Source of the DNA: Eunapius fragilis
Lineage: Eukaryota; Porifera; Demospongiae; Spongillida; Spongillidae
Reading direction: 5' to 3'
DNA length: 64,000 nt
Assembly (NCBI GenBank): GCA_963681505.1
Contig: OY811982.1
Span: 1,589,156 to 1,653,155 of the forward strand
In this document: piece after piece, positions 25,451-38,040 of the stretch
Position numbering within the stretch: the stretch's first letter is position 1
How the letters are laid out: each line of letters starts with the position of its first letter
Made by a program: the position numbers and the translations under genes
The notes under the pieces: generated by a model
Told to the model about the DNA's origin: nothing
Database searches by the model: none
Seen by the model: only the letters and a program-made list of their open reading frames with translations

Positions 25451-26705
25451 GCTCCCCAAGGCAGCCAACTACCATGTCACCCCAAACCATTTATATGGCT
25501 CTCTCCAAATCCCTGCAGTGTGAATGGTGATACCTGCAATGAGTAATGCATATCATGGAGGTGCTCTTGTCTCACCGCAACATGTTATTACTAAAGTTTC
25601 TACCCAGCATTGTGAGAAGGAAAATGCTGAATGTGAACTGTTCTCCTTAACAACCCGTTTTGCTGGCTTGGGGATAGATATTCCTACAGAAACAGCATCA
25701 TCTTCCTACCACACCTCTGCTCAGAGCACCAATGTTGTGGTAGAAGTTGTTAATGATAGTTGAGAATTTGTCACCTGGATGCAATCAGCAGAGAAAGACA
25801 TGAGTCATGAAAGGGTTGCAAAACTTAAACTAGACACCATTCTTTCACCAGGCAAACAGCATGCAATCAGGAGGATATATAGACAATGGTAAAAGACATA
25901 TGGCTATTGATGCACAACTGTGACAAACAGGATAGAGCATATCACACAGCCCTCTGATACTGAATTGTTATTTGACAACGCCTTTGTATGGTGAAGCGAA
26001 TGAGAGGTGTTGTTTGATGTCCATGTCGACACTGATGCCCCGTCACACTGCCATCGAGGACATAATGCCATCCTTGAGTCCAGCTTGCGAGAGAATTAAA
26101 GTATGTACAAAAGGGATAGCACCTTCAAACGAGGTTCCCTGCATGGATTCGGAATTTGCCACCCGTTAAGAAATTGTTGTTTATGTTGATAGAGCGAAAG
26201 GCCCATATCATCATGCAGCAGTGTTGATACCAGTTCTGTTGTTTGATCATGCTGTACATGTAAGTATGGGGAGCCAAGTTGTGCCGTTCGATCGCTACGC
26301 GGGCCAATTCATCATGTGCAACCGGTCATGAAAGAACATGATATGGCTATCGATCTCGGCCAGCTCAGTAGGCTGAATTCGACTATCGCTGAACATGAAA
26401 GGACCGGAATCCATGCAACAAAAAAGGAACCGCAGCCGTGTTATAGCTTGTAGTACTAGTGATGGAGCCAACTTACCTACACTATATTGTTCAACGCAGA
26501 GAAACAAATGGACAACAAATTTATTCCATGAATAAGACCAGGGGAGAACCATTATACACCCTCTCAGGTCAGAGGCACCCCAGCAAAAGCAAGCCATGAT
26601 CTGACATACTGCTTGTAATCGAATAGGCTTTAAGGACAGAGCATTGGCCTTGTGCTATAGAAAGTGACTACCCTCTTTATGTAGCACACCATCCATTGAA
26701 AGGAC
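25451..26705. other. Repeat-derived DNA, no intact gene
   Basis: Follows the retroelement remnant. Several 60-100-residue open frames occur but show no domain, splice or paralog support. A partial duplicate of 24697-24745 lies near 26187-26233. Confidence 0.4.
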
Positions 26706-26718
26706 AAATGGGGGATCT

Positions 26719-26945
26719 AATGTATTATTCCGGATACTCGTGAATCCGGAATATTTCATTCGATCTTTGGATATCCGGACGATATGAAAATGGTTTCCGT
26801 ATACTGGAAAGATCTTCAGGATACTCGAGATCCAGGATATATCGCTCGCTTCGTTGTTCATGAATAACGTTACAACGATCGAATGTATTATTCCGGAGAC
26901 TCGAGAATCCGGAATAATACATTCGATTATTGCCGTTATTCATAG
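26719..26945. repeat. Tandem hairpins, nested inverted repeat
   Basis: 26879-26923 forms an 18-bp perfect stem (cgaatgtattattccgga with its complement) around a 9-nt loop. A related, imperfect hairpin lies at 26719-26763. Between and around them, gttgttcatgaataacg and gccgttattcatag suggest an outer inverted pair. Probably a small palindromic mobile element. Confidence 0.75.
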
Positions 26946-27202
26946 AGGAATGTGATATTTAGGGATTTTGAAACAATCGGCTCCCTACAATAATAAATTA
27001 TATTACTATATACTGATAATAAATGTTATGCTGCATTCTAGTTCTATAACACAAGCTAATGTCATAGCTAGCTCGTGAGGGCATAGGTCAGAGTATATGG
27101 ACCACGACGGGTGAACCATGGATATTAGATTACCATGGTTGAACCGTGCTTACACCGGGAGGTCGAGGTCAAATAAATTCCAACGCGGGACAGGCAAAAT
27201 TC

Positions 27203-30200
27203 ATGATAACATTACTGATAGCTTACTGTGCGGCTAGTATCAGTGCTTCTACAATCCCACCGATAATGAAGGACTGTTGCTGCTTGTTTACCGGCTTGAT
27301 TTCTGGAATGTTCTGTGTAACCATATGCACAGGTCAACTACAGTTCAGCCTACCCGGTCAGCCGAATGATGTAGCCGTCAGCTCCACTTCTAACGTCTAT
27401 GTGAGTAACAACGTGAGTGGTAGTGGTCGAGTGTACAGGTTGAAAGGCAGTCTGGTTCAGCAAGAACTACTGCAGTTTCCTAGCGGAACCTCTGTTTTAC
27501 GGATAGCGTTAAGCTCAGACGAGAGCAGACTTATCGTATGTGTCAGCAACAAGAGCTGCATCAGCTACATCGCTAATGACTGTACCAAAGGCTCGGTGAG
27601 TACTTTTCAAAACAGTCTAGCCTCAAGCAATAACGTGGCTTTGGTGAGTGCCCCGGTCATCGGAGGAGGAAACAGCGCTAGCGGCTTCTGCATAGGCAGT
27701 AGCAACGGTACTGTGATCCTTATTGGTCAGTATGGACTTGACGGGGCAGCTGGGAGTGTGAGCAGGTCATCAGGAAACCTGTTTGGTGTGACTGCAGGCT
27801 CGTTCACTCGCAACTGGTTTGGGGGGGTTGTGGCGGGCTTCTATACGTACTTGGTGGTAATAGATGTGAGTACTACATCATCATTATCCAGACCTGGAGT
27901 GGGTATTGAGAGTGTGCGACAATAACAATACTACATCAGTGGCTGCCATGTATGAAATTGAGCTTGACTGCCTTGCCCTTGCTGGTAATGTTAATAGTTA
28001 TGCCAGGTTTGCTGGTGCATCTCTGGTATCATATCCAACCACTGCAGGTGGACCATTTGAAGACAGACTTGTGATTGGTATTGTAACCCCAGCATTGGGT
28101 GGGTATACTGGGGCATATCGTAGTCGTGTGTGCACATACTCACTATCTCAGATTGACTCAATGATGGACAGTGCATATGCATCTATGTCATCTCAATGCT
28201 CTTCTGGATCTCTTCCATGGCGGAGTAGTTCAGTCAACTTCACATGCAGTGCCCCATGCAATCTATCATCACCTGGAGCTATTGCAGCACCCACACTGGA
28301 CTATGCATCAGTTCCTGTACCTGTTCCAGCATCCAACACATCATATGAACTAAGCTACACACTGTCTTTTAGTATAGAAGGTCTCACACTGTTGTTCATA
28401 GCTTCCACAAGTCAGTTGAACCAACAAGGCACATCAGTTTTACAAGCAGTGAGTGAATGTGTAATTATATAGAGACATCATAAAACAAAATATTGTCATA
28501 TTATGTTATAGTTTGAAGTTGTTGATGGCTCTGCAATTGCTGACCCTGGGACTTGGTTCTCATCATGGCCAATGCCTGGTCCTGTGACCAGACTGACATG
28601 GACCAGTGGACAGAACTATGTCTATGCCATCACAACCACTTCAGTAGGCCAATGACCATGTTGGGTGCCCATGTGACCCCTCCCCCTCTTCCCCCATAGG
28701 TGGTCCAAGTTCCCATAGAGCAGTGTTCCAGTTTCACTGACTGTCTGAGCTGTGCAGCTAATGTGAACTCTCTGTGTGGATGGTGTACTGTGGAGCAGAA
28801 GTGTTCTCGGAGGTCACAGTGTCAGAACAGCACAGTGTCAACAAGATGGGTACAGGGTGGCACAAGCCTATGTCTCTCCAACACCAGTGTGACCCCAACC
28901 AAGTTTGTACAGGAAATGTCAACTAATGTATGAGGAGAATTTAAATAGCTGATTATGATCATGATCATATTTATACTCATGCAGATAACTCTTACAATCA
29001 GTTCTGGTCTTCCTCCCTTACTGACTGGAGAGAGCTTCCTATGTTTGTTGGCCACTGATAGTGGAGTGACCATCTCAGTACCATACTCAAAGGTCAACCA
29101 GACCACCTTCACATCCAACATCACTGGTGCTATATCACAACTGAATGTCTCAAAGCTAGGTATGTGGACATAGGGCTGTGTGCACATGATGGTCATGTGA
29201 TCCAATGGTCCTTCTCTAGTGATCACTTTCAGCTTTGCCAGCTCTATGTTCAACATTTCTTTTGCAACAAGTTTAATCAACTTGACGGCATACACCTGTC
29301 CTTTGTACACCAGGTGGGAGATTGGCATAAGCTAAGTTAAAACATACAATGCTGCAATGCCATATAAACTTTATAAAGATGATTTTTCAACAAAATAACC
29401 TTCACAGACATATTATCACACTCCAGTTGTAGCAGCTGTCTCCAGAGTGATGGTGTGTGTGTGTGGTGTAATGTGGAGAAGAGATGTACTGCAGAGACCT
29501 CATCTTGTACTATTGTAAGAAAGGATGTCTCTGCCTGAAATGCAGATTTTTAAAACCATTACATCATCAGGCAAACCAAGCTGATAATCAGACATATTTA
29601 GATGTGTGTCCATCTCTACTCAATGGTACCTACCTGTTACCTGTGACAGTCAGCAGAGGACTGGTTTTGAACACAAAGAACCTTCCCCCACAGGTATGGT
29701 ATGAGATGTACATGTTATGATGGTACAAACGTTCGGAACATGCTAAATGTAGTTAATGACTCACTGTACTTGACAAGTTATAACTGCTTCCACTTACAGA
29801 TCAATGGATACACATATACATGTCAAATTACCCTCCCGAATGGAGCCATCTCTCTACCTACCAGCTACATCAGTAATACCTCCATTAGGTGTATGTATAC
29901 TGCAGCTCAGGTGAGGAGTGGGGTGATGTCATCTCCTCTATCAAGATGGCTACCCTCTCCACCCAGATCTCCATTCCTGTTGGAACCTCTGCTATGGTAG
30001 CTAGTATCAGTCTTATTTGGACCAACAGTGGTACAGTTATGTACCCAATTGATCCTCTTGGAGTCATCCAAGGTGAGGACATGGGTGTTTAGTTCAGATC
30101 TTAACTTTCCACCCTCATCTTCAGTGACACTGTATGACTGTTCTGCATTCTCTGCTCCTGTGTGTACCTCCTGCCTGGCTGTCAACATTGGTACTGGGTA

Positions 30201-33200
30201 TGACTGTGGATGGTGTAATGGTATCAGCAGCTGTGTTGCACCAGAAACCTGCTCTTCAACATTTGCCAACACACCAAACCAATGTCCCTCTCCTGTACTG
30301 AGCTCTGTCTCTCCAACCTCTGGTCCATTTGGAGGAGGGACAAGACTGACCATCACAGGCACTAACCTTGGAGTGACAGTTGGGGACATTTTTAGTGTGA
30401 CTGTGGGAGGAGTGTCCTGTATGGTACAGTCAGATGGGTACATACCAGGGACACAGGTTGTGTGTGTCACTGGAGCATACACGTCTGGAGGAATGCAACA
30501 GAATGTCACATTCAGTGTACTCATAAATAGATCTGGTACCATGGCAACAGCACTATCTGACCTCCAGTACACATATGTGAGGCCATCCATCTCTTCAGTA
30601 TTTCCAAAGTCAGGACCAATGTCAGGAGGTACTAATGTTGTGATTGGAGGAATGTTCCTGAATGTTGGTAATGGAGTGAAAGGAGTACTACTGAATGGAG
30701 CTGTGTGTGTCATATTGTGAGTTGAAGGTTTCCATCCACCATGATGTGCCCATGACCACTGTTGTACACCTCCACAGACAGTCATCACCCATACAGGTCA
30801 CATGCACATCATCTGCACAGAATGTGACAGGTGTTGGTTTGGTGACAGTCTACATTGACAGTGAAGTGACCACCAACACTGGAGTCACCTTTGAATACAC
30901 AAACAACCCTAATTACACTTCAGTGTCTCCTGTTAGAACCATACCAGCGTAAGTCCTAACCAGATAACATCATGCATATGGTTATACCATTGCACAATTG
31001 CTTGATGTTCATTCCTCCTCAGTGGAGGTATCATTCTGACCTACACTGGAGCATACCTCAATGTTACCCAGAAGGCTACCTTCCAGTTGATAACAAATGG
31101 AATGATGAAGGTATGATGCTATGAACCACCATGGCTAACAAACACTACCTTATGTTTCTCCACCATCCTCTTCCTCCACCTCAGCAATCTCTATGCAACC
31201 AGACATTCACCACTCTCAAGTGTTATACCCCACCCCTGGGTTCAGATCTCAGTGGACCAGGTGTGTACCTGTTCCCTGGTATCAACTACACCATTATGAT
31301 GGATGGAGCTCCTGGACCAGTTGAAGACCCTCTGAAGATTGGAGTGGTCCCAAATCCTGTCTTTACAACTATTAACCCCGATGATCAGAAGCAGATCAGT
31401 GGCTCTGTTAAAAGTATCACAATTATTGTATGTGATACCAGCAATGGACACAACTGTACACTCATTATGTTACTTGCTCAGGGAACAAATGTCTTGAGTG
31501 TAGACCTCAGTGAGATCATGGTGACTGTTGGTGGACAGCCATGTGTAATAAACACAAACCTTGTTACCTCTACTGTAAGTTGTCACTAGGTGTGTATAAT
31601 GAGACCATCAGTTTTGTACTCTCCTCCCATATAATGATCAGGCACTCTCCTGCACTCCTCCTAACTTCATGAACATCTCAACAACCTCCTACAATGTCAT
31701 AGTAGGTGACCCGATATGTTGAACTCTTTGATTACATTTAAATATGGATAGGTGATTGCAGGCATGAACCTGTTATACAATGTGGGATCACTCCAGTACA
31801 TATCAACTGGTGGAAACAATTCTGTGGGAACACTTCCCGCGGCTACTGTGTCAGGAGATGCAGCAGCAAGGGTTGTTGTAGGAGGCGTGGTTGGAGGTGT
31901 GGTAGGGGGCATGGCCTTTCTTCTGCTCCTGGTAGCTCTGGTTTTGTCTGCCATTTTGATGGTCCGCAGAAAGACTTCGATGATGACAAAGATCGATGTC
32001 CTAATGTCACAAGTGAGCAGATATGAAAAGAATAGTAAAGAAATGAAAGGTAGGTTACCTTTGACATTACTACTGTCACACTCATACCTACATTCATGCA
32101 TAAGGTGACCCATCATCAGCAGTTAGTGGTCATGCTGCTACAGATTTCCTGAGTCAGTACACAGGGACCATCATCTCCAGTGATCAGATCCATGTTCTGA
32201 ATACCATTGGAGAAGGTAACTCAACCTGCCCTCTCTTTCATGTGACATTCCTCCCCACACTGTTCTTAATGTGATGTTCTTCCCCACATCATTCCATATG
32301 CTATGTAAAAGGTGAATTTGGAGTGGTGTACAGAGCACATCTCCTTCAGGTGAACACACTGGCTGAACCTCAACTGGTGGCTGTTAAGACCTTGAAAGGT
32401 GAAGTCTTTGGTGGTAATGCTTCCTTCATCAGATGAAGTGCCCCTTTAGGTCTCTTCACAATGAATGACCTATCCAGTATGATGGGTGAAATCCTGAAGA
32501 TGCAAGACTTCCACCACCCCCATGTGATGACCCTGATAGGAGTGTCCTTTGATGCCAATCACACTCCCTCCATGGTGATGCCCTTCATGGCTAATGGAAG
32601 TCTTCTCTCATACCTCAAGAACAACAGATCTTCTCTTTTAATATCCGAAGTAGCAGATGAAGAAACAGTGAGATTGCCTCTTTGTACATGTACCACACAA
32701 ACTTCCATGTCATTGGTATCTATACAGCTCCATACATCCCAGAAGTTCTTAATGAAGATGTGTTATGAGATAGCACAGGGGATGGAATACCTTGCTGAGA
32801 AGAGATTTGTACACAGAGACCTAGCAGCAAGAAACTGCATGTGAGGGAGTGATGATGTGTGATGTTAATAGTGGTAATGGAGGTTTGTACAGGATTGATG
32901 GAGATGGGGTACTTAAAGTGGGAGACTTTGGTCTGTCAGAAGATGTGTACAGGACAGGGTACTTCAGACTGGACAAAGGATCCTCAGGGGTGAGGCTACC
33001 ATTCAAATGGCTGGCCCCAGAGAGCTTTCGTGATGGAGTCTTCAATGAGAAGACTGATGTTGTGAGCCTTTCAAACAGTTTTCCAAAAATATACATGTAT
33101 GTGATAACATTACTTCAGTGGTCATTTGGTGTGACATGCTGGGAGATATTCACATGTGGCAAAATCCCCTACCCTGGTGTGGACTCAAGTGAGCTACCAA

Positions 33201-33286
33201 AGTTTCTAGAGAGAGGGAGGAGACTGGAGAAGCCTGAAAATGCCGCTTGCTCTGATATAATGTTAGCTTCCAACATATAGTCACCA

Positions 33287-33330
<44 letters not shown>

Positions 33331-34686
33331 ACACACACACATGCACACACACACACATGCACACACACACTGCACTCATCCACACTTATTCTCATATCAG
33401 GTACACGTTGATGCTAGAATGTTGGGATTCTGATCCTGAAAGAAGACCATCATTCACAATGATTGCTTCCACTATCTCAGAGGCTCTACAGATAATGTCA
33501 GGATATCTTGAACTGTCTGCAGCAGCTGACACAGTCAAAGTACTAGCCAAACTAGATGAGAGTAGGCAGCCAATATTGGTAAGAATTAGCTTTGGTTTGT
33601 TCGGGACATGTGCTCATTGCTACATTTGTGTTAGCGTTACACTCAGTTGGTCCACTTTTCATCTAGCAGCACTAGATTTAGAAGGTTCTACACACCAGTA
33701 TGATGGGGAGGTGGCTTATGACGTGGTTATTGTATGGACAAAATGATCAGCAAAAGTCTAATCACAACAAATAAAAATGTTTGATGATATACTCTTCCCC
33801 TTCCCTCCCCAGCCTACACATGTTCTTACTTCTTGGAGTAGTTGTGTTCATTCAATTTGTCATCAGCAATGACCCTAATAACTTTAACCTTAATATGAAC
33901 TTACCATTGAAGTTGGTTACTTGAAATTTGATGGTCCACACTGCAGCTTGAACAACTTTATTACAATTAAACTAACTTATGCATACAATAAGAAACACTG
34001 AGTATGAATGTACCTTGTGTATCAGTCATATAAAATAAAACAGTCATCAGTACTAAAAGCACCTATGACAAAACCATTTCCTCTTGTACAGCTACAGGTG
34101 GCATGAGAAGCTGTACACGTGTTTATACATTAATAATACAACAATGGGTTACTTAAACACATCAAAGTGTTAGTAGATGACAGTCTTGCTGCGCAGAAAT
34201 GTTCTTGCATTGGATCTAAATAGTGCAGGGTTCAAATTTCCTTGCATTGTAGACAGGACAAATGATTATGTGCCTCTTGATAAATGGGATGCTAATTGGT
34301 GTTTGTAATTCCTCTATAACCTTAAATTTTGATAATTGAGGTCCTTGAATTATATGAACTATATATTCATTTGCCTAGCTAGCAACTTTAAAGTATAAAA
34401 GATCAAGTGATTTAAAATCATTATGTGGTCTTCATTTGTATAAAACGGATATATACGCAATGCAAAAATAATGAGCTGAGGATGTGGTAGATTCTTATTT
34501 GTCAGCTGCATAATTGCTCTAAACCATTTTTTGTTGTGATCAAAATGCACAGGAGAGTCCTTGTTGGAGGTTTTCATTATTTTTCCATTCATTTAGCATC
34601 TTGTTCCTGAGGAAGCACAGGAGTGCATGGTTCCAACTGCACCACATCATGGAGTGGTGAAGGAATCACCTGTAGACCAGAAGTAG
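27203..34686 (+). CDS. MET/plexin-like receptor tyrosine kinase, 23 exons, about 1,640 aa
   Basis: Exons: 27203-27865, 27900-28448, 28512-28643, 28700-28927, 28985-29159, 29408-29514, 29571-29693, 29800-29910, 29946-30072, 30125-30716, 30778-30948, 31023-31110, 31185-31574, 31642-31701, 31752-32049, 32105-32215, 32312-32398, 32450-32667, 32728-32840, 32893-33061, 33119-33261, 33401-33578, 34597-34686; the sum is 4,923 nt, one open frame. Residues: signal peptide (ATG 27203 or 27266); Sema-like propeller to about 450 (RVCDNN, EIELDC); PSI 456-506 (CGWC); PSI-like 587-617 (CVWC); PSI 742-792 (CGWC); IPT repeats about 793-1170 (SPTSGPFGGGT; FPKSGPMSGGT); transmembrane about 1213-1242 (repeated GG); kinase about 1300-1590 with GEGEFG, AVK, HRDLAARN, DFG, activation-loop YRTGYF, LAPES, DVWSFG. 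All catalytic motifs are present. The ectodomain order is plexin-like on a MET-type kinase. Likely a surface receptor; ligand unknown. Introns 1 and 8 would be only 34-35 bp. Confidence 0.88.
29180..29328 (-). other. Antisense open stretch in receptor intron 5, kinase-N-lobe-like
   Basis: On the minus strand within the 248-bp intron 29160-29407, a frame reads HLVYKGQVYAVKLIKL and then an IELAKLK segment. This resembles the strand with the catalytic lysine followed by helix C with its glutamate. The frame continues antisense through exon 5, where it has no meaning. It could be a relic of another kinase or chance. Confidence 0.2.
33262..33400. repeat. Intron 21 of the receptor gene with (CA)n microsatellite
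   Basis: The 139-bp intron (gttagc... to tatcag) is largely (CA)n with ATACA interruptions. The corresponding pseudogene intron near 15607-15660 lacks the repeat, so it expanded after the duplication or was lost in the copy. Confidence 0.8.
33579..33775 (+). promoter_or_regulatory. Possible alternative 3' end of the receptor transcript
   Basis: If the donor at 33579 is not used, the frame continues 55 codons past residue 1611 to a stop at 33744-33746, and an aataaa follows at 33770-33775. This would replace the tail exon at 34597-34686 by a different tail (ending DVVIVWTK). Inference from sequence only. Confidence 0.4.
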
Positions 34687-36004
34687 TTAATTAACATCAT
34701 AGCTAGTTATACTTCGTAATGTAGTATGTAGTGCATCTATTTAAATAGTATCCTTGAATATGCAAAGCACAATTATATTGAAGTGGCTCAAGAAAAACAG
34801 AAAGAGCATTAGCATGTCCATAATTCTGTATGCGCAATTAGCTCTGAAGTGTTCGTCAAGGACATTACACACAAGAAAAGAAAAGACACAAATGTACGCT
34901 CTGTGGCTTGGTCCCTACTGCATTCTAAAAAACAACCAACATAGAGAAAAGAAAGTCAACTGATGGAGCCCATATCAAACCTTTCATTAATCACAGCATG
35001 GGAGACAATATCCCAGAGCTAGCTTCCATTCCCTATACATTCCACTACAAAATCCTCTTTGACAGCAGCAAGAATTACAGTGTACACATTTCATATCTCA
35101 ATTCCACCCAAATACACTCTCTATTTAGCAGTCAAGATAACAGTCCACTCTATTAATGACAGCATGTGCAGCCCTTTGGGTACTCATGGAAAGAAAGGTA
35201 TTGCCACTCTTCTATCATAAGGAGATCAGAATCAAATCCAGAATGGAGGAAGTGTCTGCAGCCTATTGTCATTGCTTTTGTAACTGTTGAAGTAATTGCT
35301 GAAGTACATCCTGGGTATTCTATGTTTAAGCGAAGTGGGATATGAGTAAACATTTATTGACAAGCCTTGAAAAAATGAAAAAAAGCCCCGTCTGTGTTTC
35401 CTGTTGAGAGAAAGAAGAAAGGCAGAGTTTTTGTTCATTCAATTGTCACTATGGAGTGTCAGCATGTCTTGCATGAATGGTAATGTGTGTGCAGAATGTG
35501 CCAATTTAAAGGAGTTGATCTTGCACGGCTGGGTAGTTCATGGAAATGATGTGGTAACTTTTTCCAATATGATTTAAAACCTTGTGATCATTACATCACA
35601 ATCCTTCAGAGTTCTGCTCATCATACCATCATAGGCCATTACATCTTTTTGCATCATCCATTGACCTTGGCTGTGAATACACAAGTGCTACCTCTAAACC
35701 ACTATTTTTTCAAATAATTCTCTGATGGAAGCGGGAGTGTCTGCTGCCCTAGCCACTGAAGGCAGAAAGCACACCAAATCAATGTCAACAGCTTGGTTAT
35801 GTAGCAGAGACCTATGGGGAAATGAAGCTATTGAAGCCTTCTCACAGCTGGCATGTCAACTTATATGCAAGCCCAATTCAAGTTGGCTACACTTACAGAT
35901 AATCTATCTCAACCTCCACCTAGTGAGGGCCAATGCCATTAGCATCATCACCAAATGTGTCTTGAATTGACAAAAGGCTATGCTTATGTTTGCACCTGTA
36001 TTGT
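34687..36004. other. Start of tandem unit 1, no gene seen
   Basis: From 34943 the sequence matches 47797 onward closely, including open frames at 35153-35438 and 35725-35970 that are equally present in the copy but have no recognisable domain. The frame at 35725 (GRKHTKSM, WLCSRDLWGNEAIEAFSQL) is conserved between copies with few changes; it may be a fragment of a mobile-element protein. Confidence 0.4.
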
Positions 36005-36010
36005 TTTATT
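36005..36010 (-). terminator. Candidate poly(A) signal for the gene ending at 36296
   Basis: aataaa on the minus strand, about 290 bp after the stop codon. The same site is kept in unit 2 at 48878-48883. Confidence 0.4.
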
Positions 36011-36295
36011 AATAATGTACGTAAAATAAGAATTAAATACAAATAATGAAGTTTTAAATTTTGGAAAGGTTGACCTTGCTGTCAGCAATAGCAAGAAGGG
36101 TAGGAATGCATCATTAGAATGTCCTCTGCTTGTGTTGGTTTTCATTGCAAAGGAAAAATGCATGACAGCATGATCAGCTGCACTTTATGTGCTATTATAT
36201 ATTATGCATACATACAGGAATGTATAACACAAAAATACTGAGAAATAATTCTGTGTAACGGAATGTATAACACAGAAATAATTCTGCATAACTAT

Positions 36296-37253
36296 TTAGT
36301 CACCACCACCACCACCACCACCACCATCACAGCCACCACCCCCACTATCACAGCCACCACTACCACCACTGTCATAACCACCCCCACCACTGTCAAATCC
36401 TCCATGGTGATGACCACCATTATCGTGACTGTCATGGTGATGACCTCCATGATGATGACTGTCATGGTGATGATCACCATGATGGTGACCGCCACGATGC
36501 CCTCCATCATAGCCACCACCACCATCCCCTCCTCCTCCAAAGCCACCACTCCCTCCACCGTCATAGACATTGTTAGCACTTAAGTGGCCATACCCTCCTC
36601 TCCTTTGTGGGTTGGATGCTGCAACAAAGAAAAAAAAGGAAATTTAATCAAGAGAAATGTTTTGCCATGTACATGTAATGGCATCATAATGTTGCAAAAA
36701 GGACAATAGGTTTTAGGATGTACTGGTTTCTCTGTGTTCTGCGTTGGTACATCACTAAGAAGAGCATACGGAGTACATTCTTGTGCACCGGAGGATACCC
36801 TTGCATAGCTATCATATAGACTAATATATATGCTATGCGTGACTACATGGCCTGGTAGGACAAATGCATTGACCCGACCATAACTGATCGATGAACTAGC
36901 GCGAGCCATTTGCTCATGTACGCAACAAAATGCTCATGACCACATATACGGTGAACAGTGCATTGTTTTATAGCATATAAATACATGCTCCCCACACCCC
37001 TGTTTTTGCGTGGAACTGTGAAAAAGAAAGGGGTTGTTTTAACCTCTCACAGAAAGCTTCGGACAAACTTACACGCTATTAAAAGTGTGGGTGGAGACTA
37101 TCCCCCTGGCGAAATTACCTGACTACATGTGAACGTTAAATTGTAATAGGTGTGCACGCGATGTAGTAAGAGATATGGTAAGAACGCGATGCACACAACA
37201 ATTAAAGGGAAACCACTTGCGTATAGCTCACTATTGCTCTCCGTGCAACCCAT
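36296..37253 (-). CDS. MGC-type Gly/His/Asp-rich small protein, paralog A (114 aa)
   Basis: Exon 1 (37232-37253) encodes MGCTESN plus one base; a 613-bp GT-AG intron follows; exon 2 (36296-36618) begins SNPQRRGGYGHLSANN. The body has a GGGGDGGGG stretch, then a His-rich centre made of HHH, HHHDSH and HHHGG blocks, then FDSGGGG, YDSGG, CDSGGG and CDGGG units and a terminal Gly run with Asp. MGC with Ser6 suggests N-myristoylation plus palmitoylation, so a peripheral membrane location is expected. Clustered His and Asp could bind metal ions or change charge with pH; this is inference. No known domain. Its closest relative is at 49167-50169. Codons are dominated by GGT, typical of replication-slippage growth. 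Confidence 0.75.
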
Positions 37254-37279
37254 CCTGCTCGTTAAAGTCAGTCGCCCTG

Positions 37280-37310
37280 TTATTTAAATAAACGGAAGCA
37301 GACAACGCCC
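37280..37310 (-). promoter_or_regulatory. Conserved proximal block of paralog A
   Basis: On the minus strand: gggcgttgtctgcttccg then tttatttaaata, 27-57 bp upstream of the ATG. The order GGGCGTT, CTTCCG (ETS-like), TATA-like AT box is the same in all five family members. Confidence 0.6.
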
Positions 37311-38040
37311 AGAAATGTTGAATTCAAAGTCAGCAAAACATTGGCGGCAATGATATTTAGTATAACGTGGTCGGGCGTGGCCTGACTCGTATTAATGGTA
37401 CGAGGGAAACATAGAAGCAAAATGAGTTCCCATGGCAACGTGTAACTTTGGAATTCAGCTTAGCCAGGGTTCCAGGATGTCTAGACCCCCACAGAGTGAA
37501 TTGAAGTATGAAATAATTAACGTATACCTGTGTGTACTGATAGCATTTTGGCTATCGATACCACTTCCAAGTTTCATATGCATATTCATTTCCGCACCTT
37601 AAATTAAAACTCATCTAATTCATTAACGTGTTATAATTATTAACACAATTCTGCATGCAATCCGCACATATTGACAGTTGTTTGACGCCGGTTTAATGCT
37701 GCACCTTGAATAGTGTGCAAGACGCTACAGTGGAAAGCATCACACTTGCTCCGATAAATTTTTTTCAGCTGTAATTATCTTTACCCAGACTAGTCTCTTT
37801 GCTTGCCATTGGCCAGGCCAGCTCTAAAGATCTATGGCCATATCAACTTATCTCTTGTGAAATCAGTGGCCAGGCCATCTTAGGGAGAGAGAGTTAGCTA
37901 GTGCATTTGTAGAACTGTAGTTTAGATTTTAGATATCTGTGTATAGTTAGTGCATAATAATAATTATTATTGGTATTTATAATAAAGAGTTGAACGGAAA
38001 TCTGACAAAGCAAGGTTAGGGTCAATATACACTGACAGTA
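37311..38040. other. Upstream region of paralog A, no gene seen
   Basis: Matches 50230-50940 in unit 2 with small indels. Contains ccatggcaacg and two gccattggccaggc-like motifs. No coding frame is supported. Confidence 0.4.

Noticed and set aside
29907..30788. 293-residue minus-strand frame over the IPT exons
   Set aside because: Antisense shadow of receptor exons; it crosses sense introns without a break and shows no domain.
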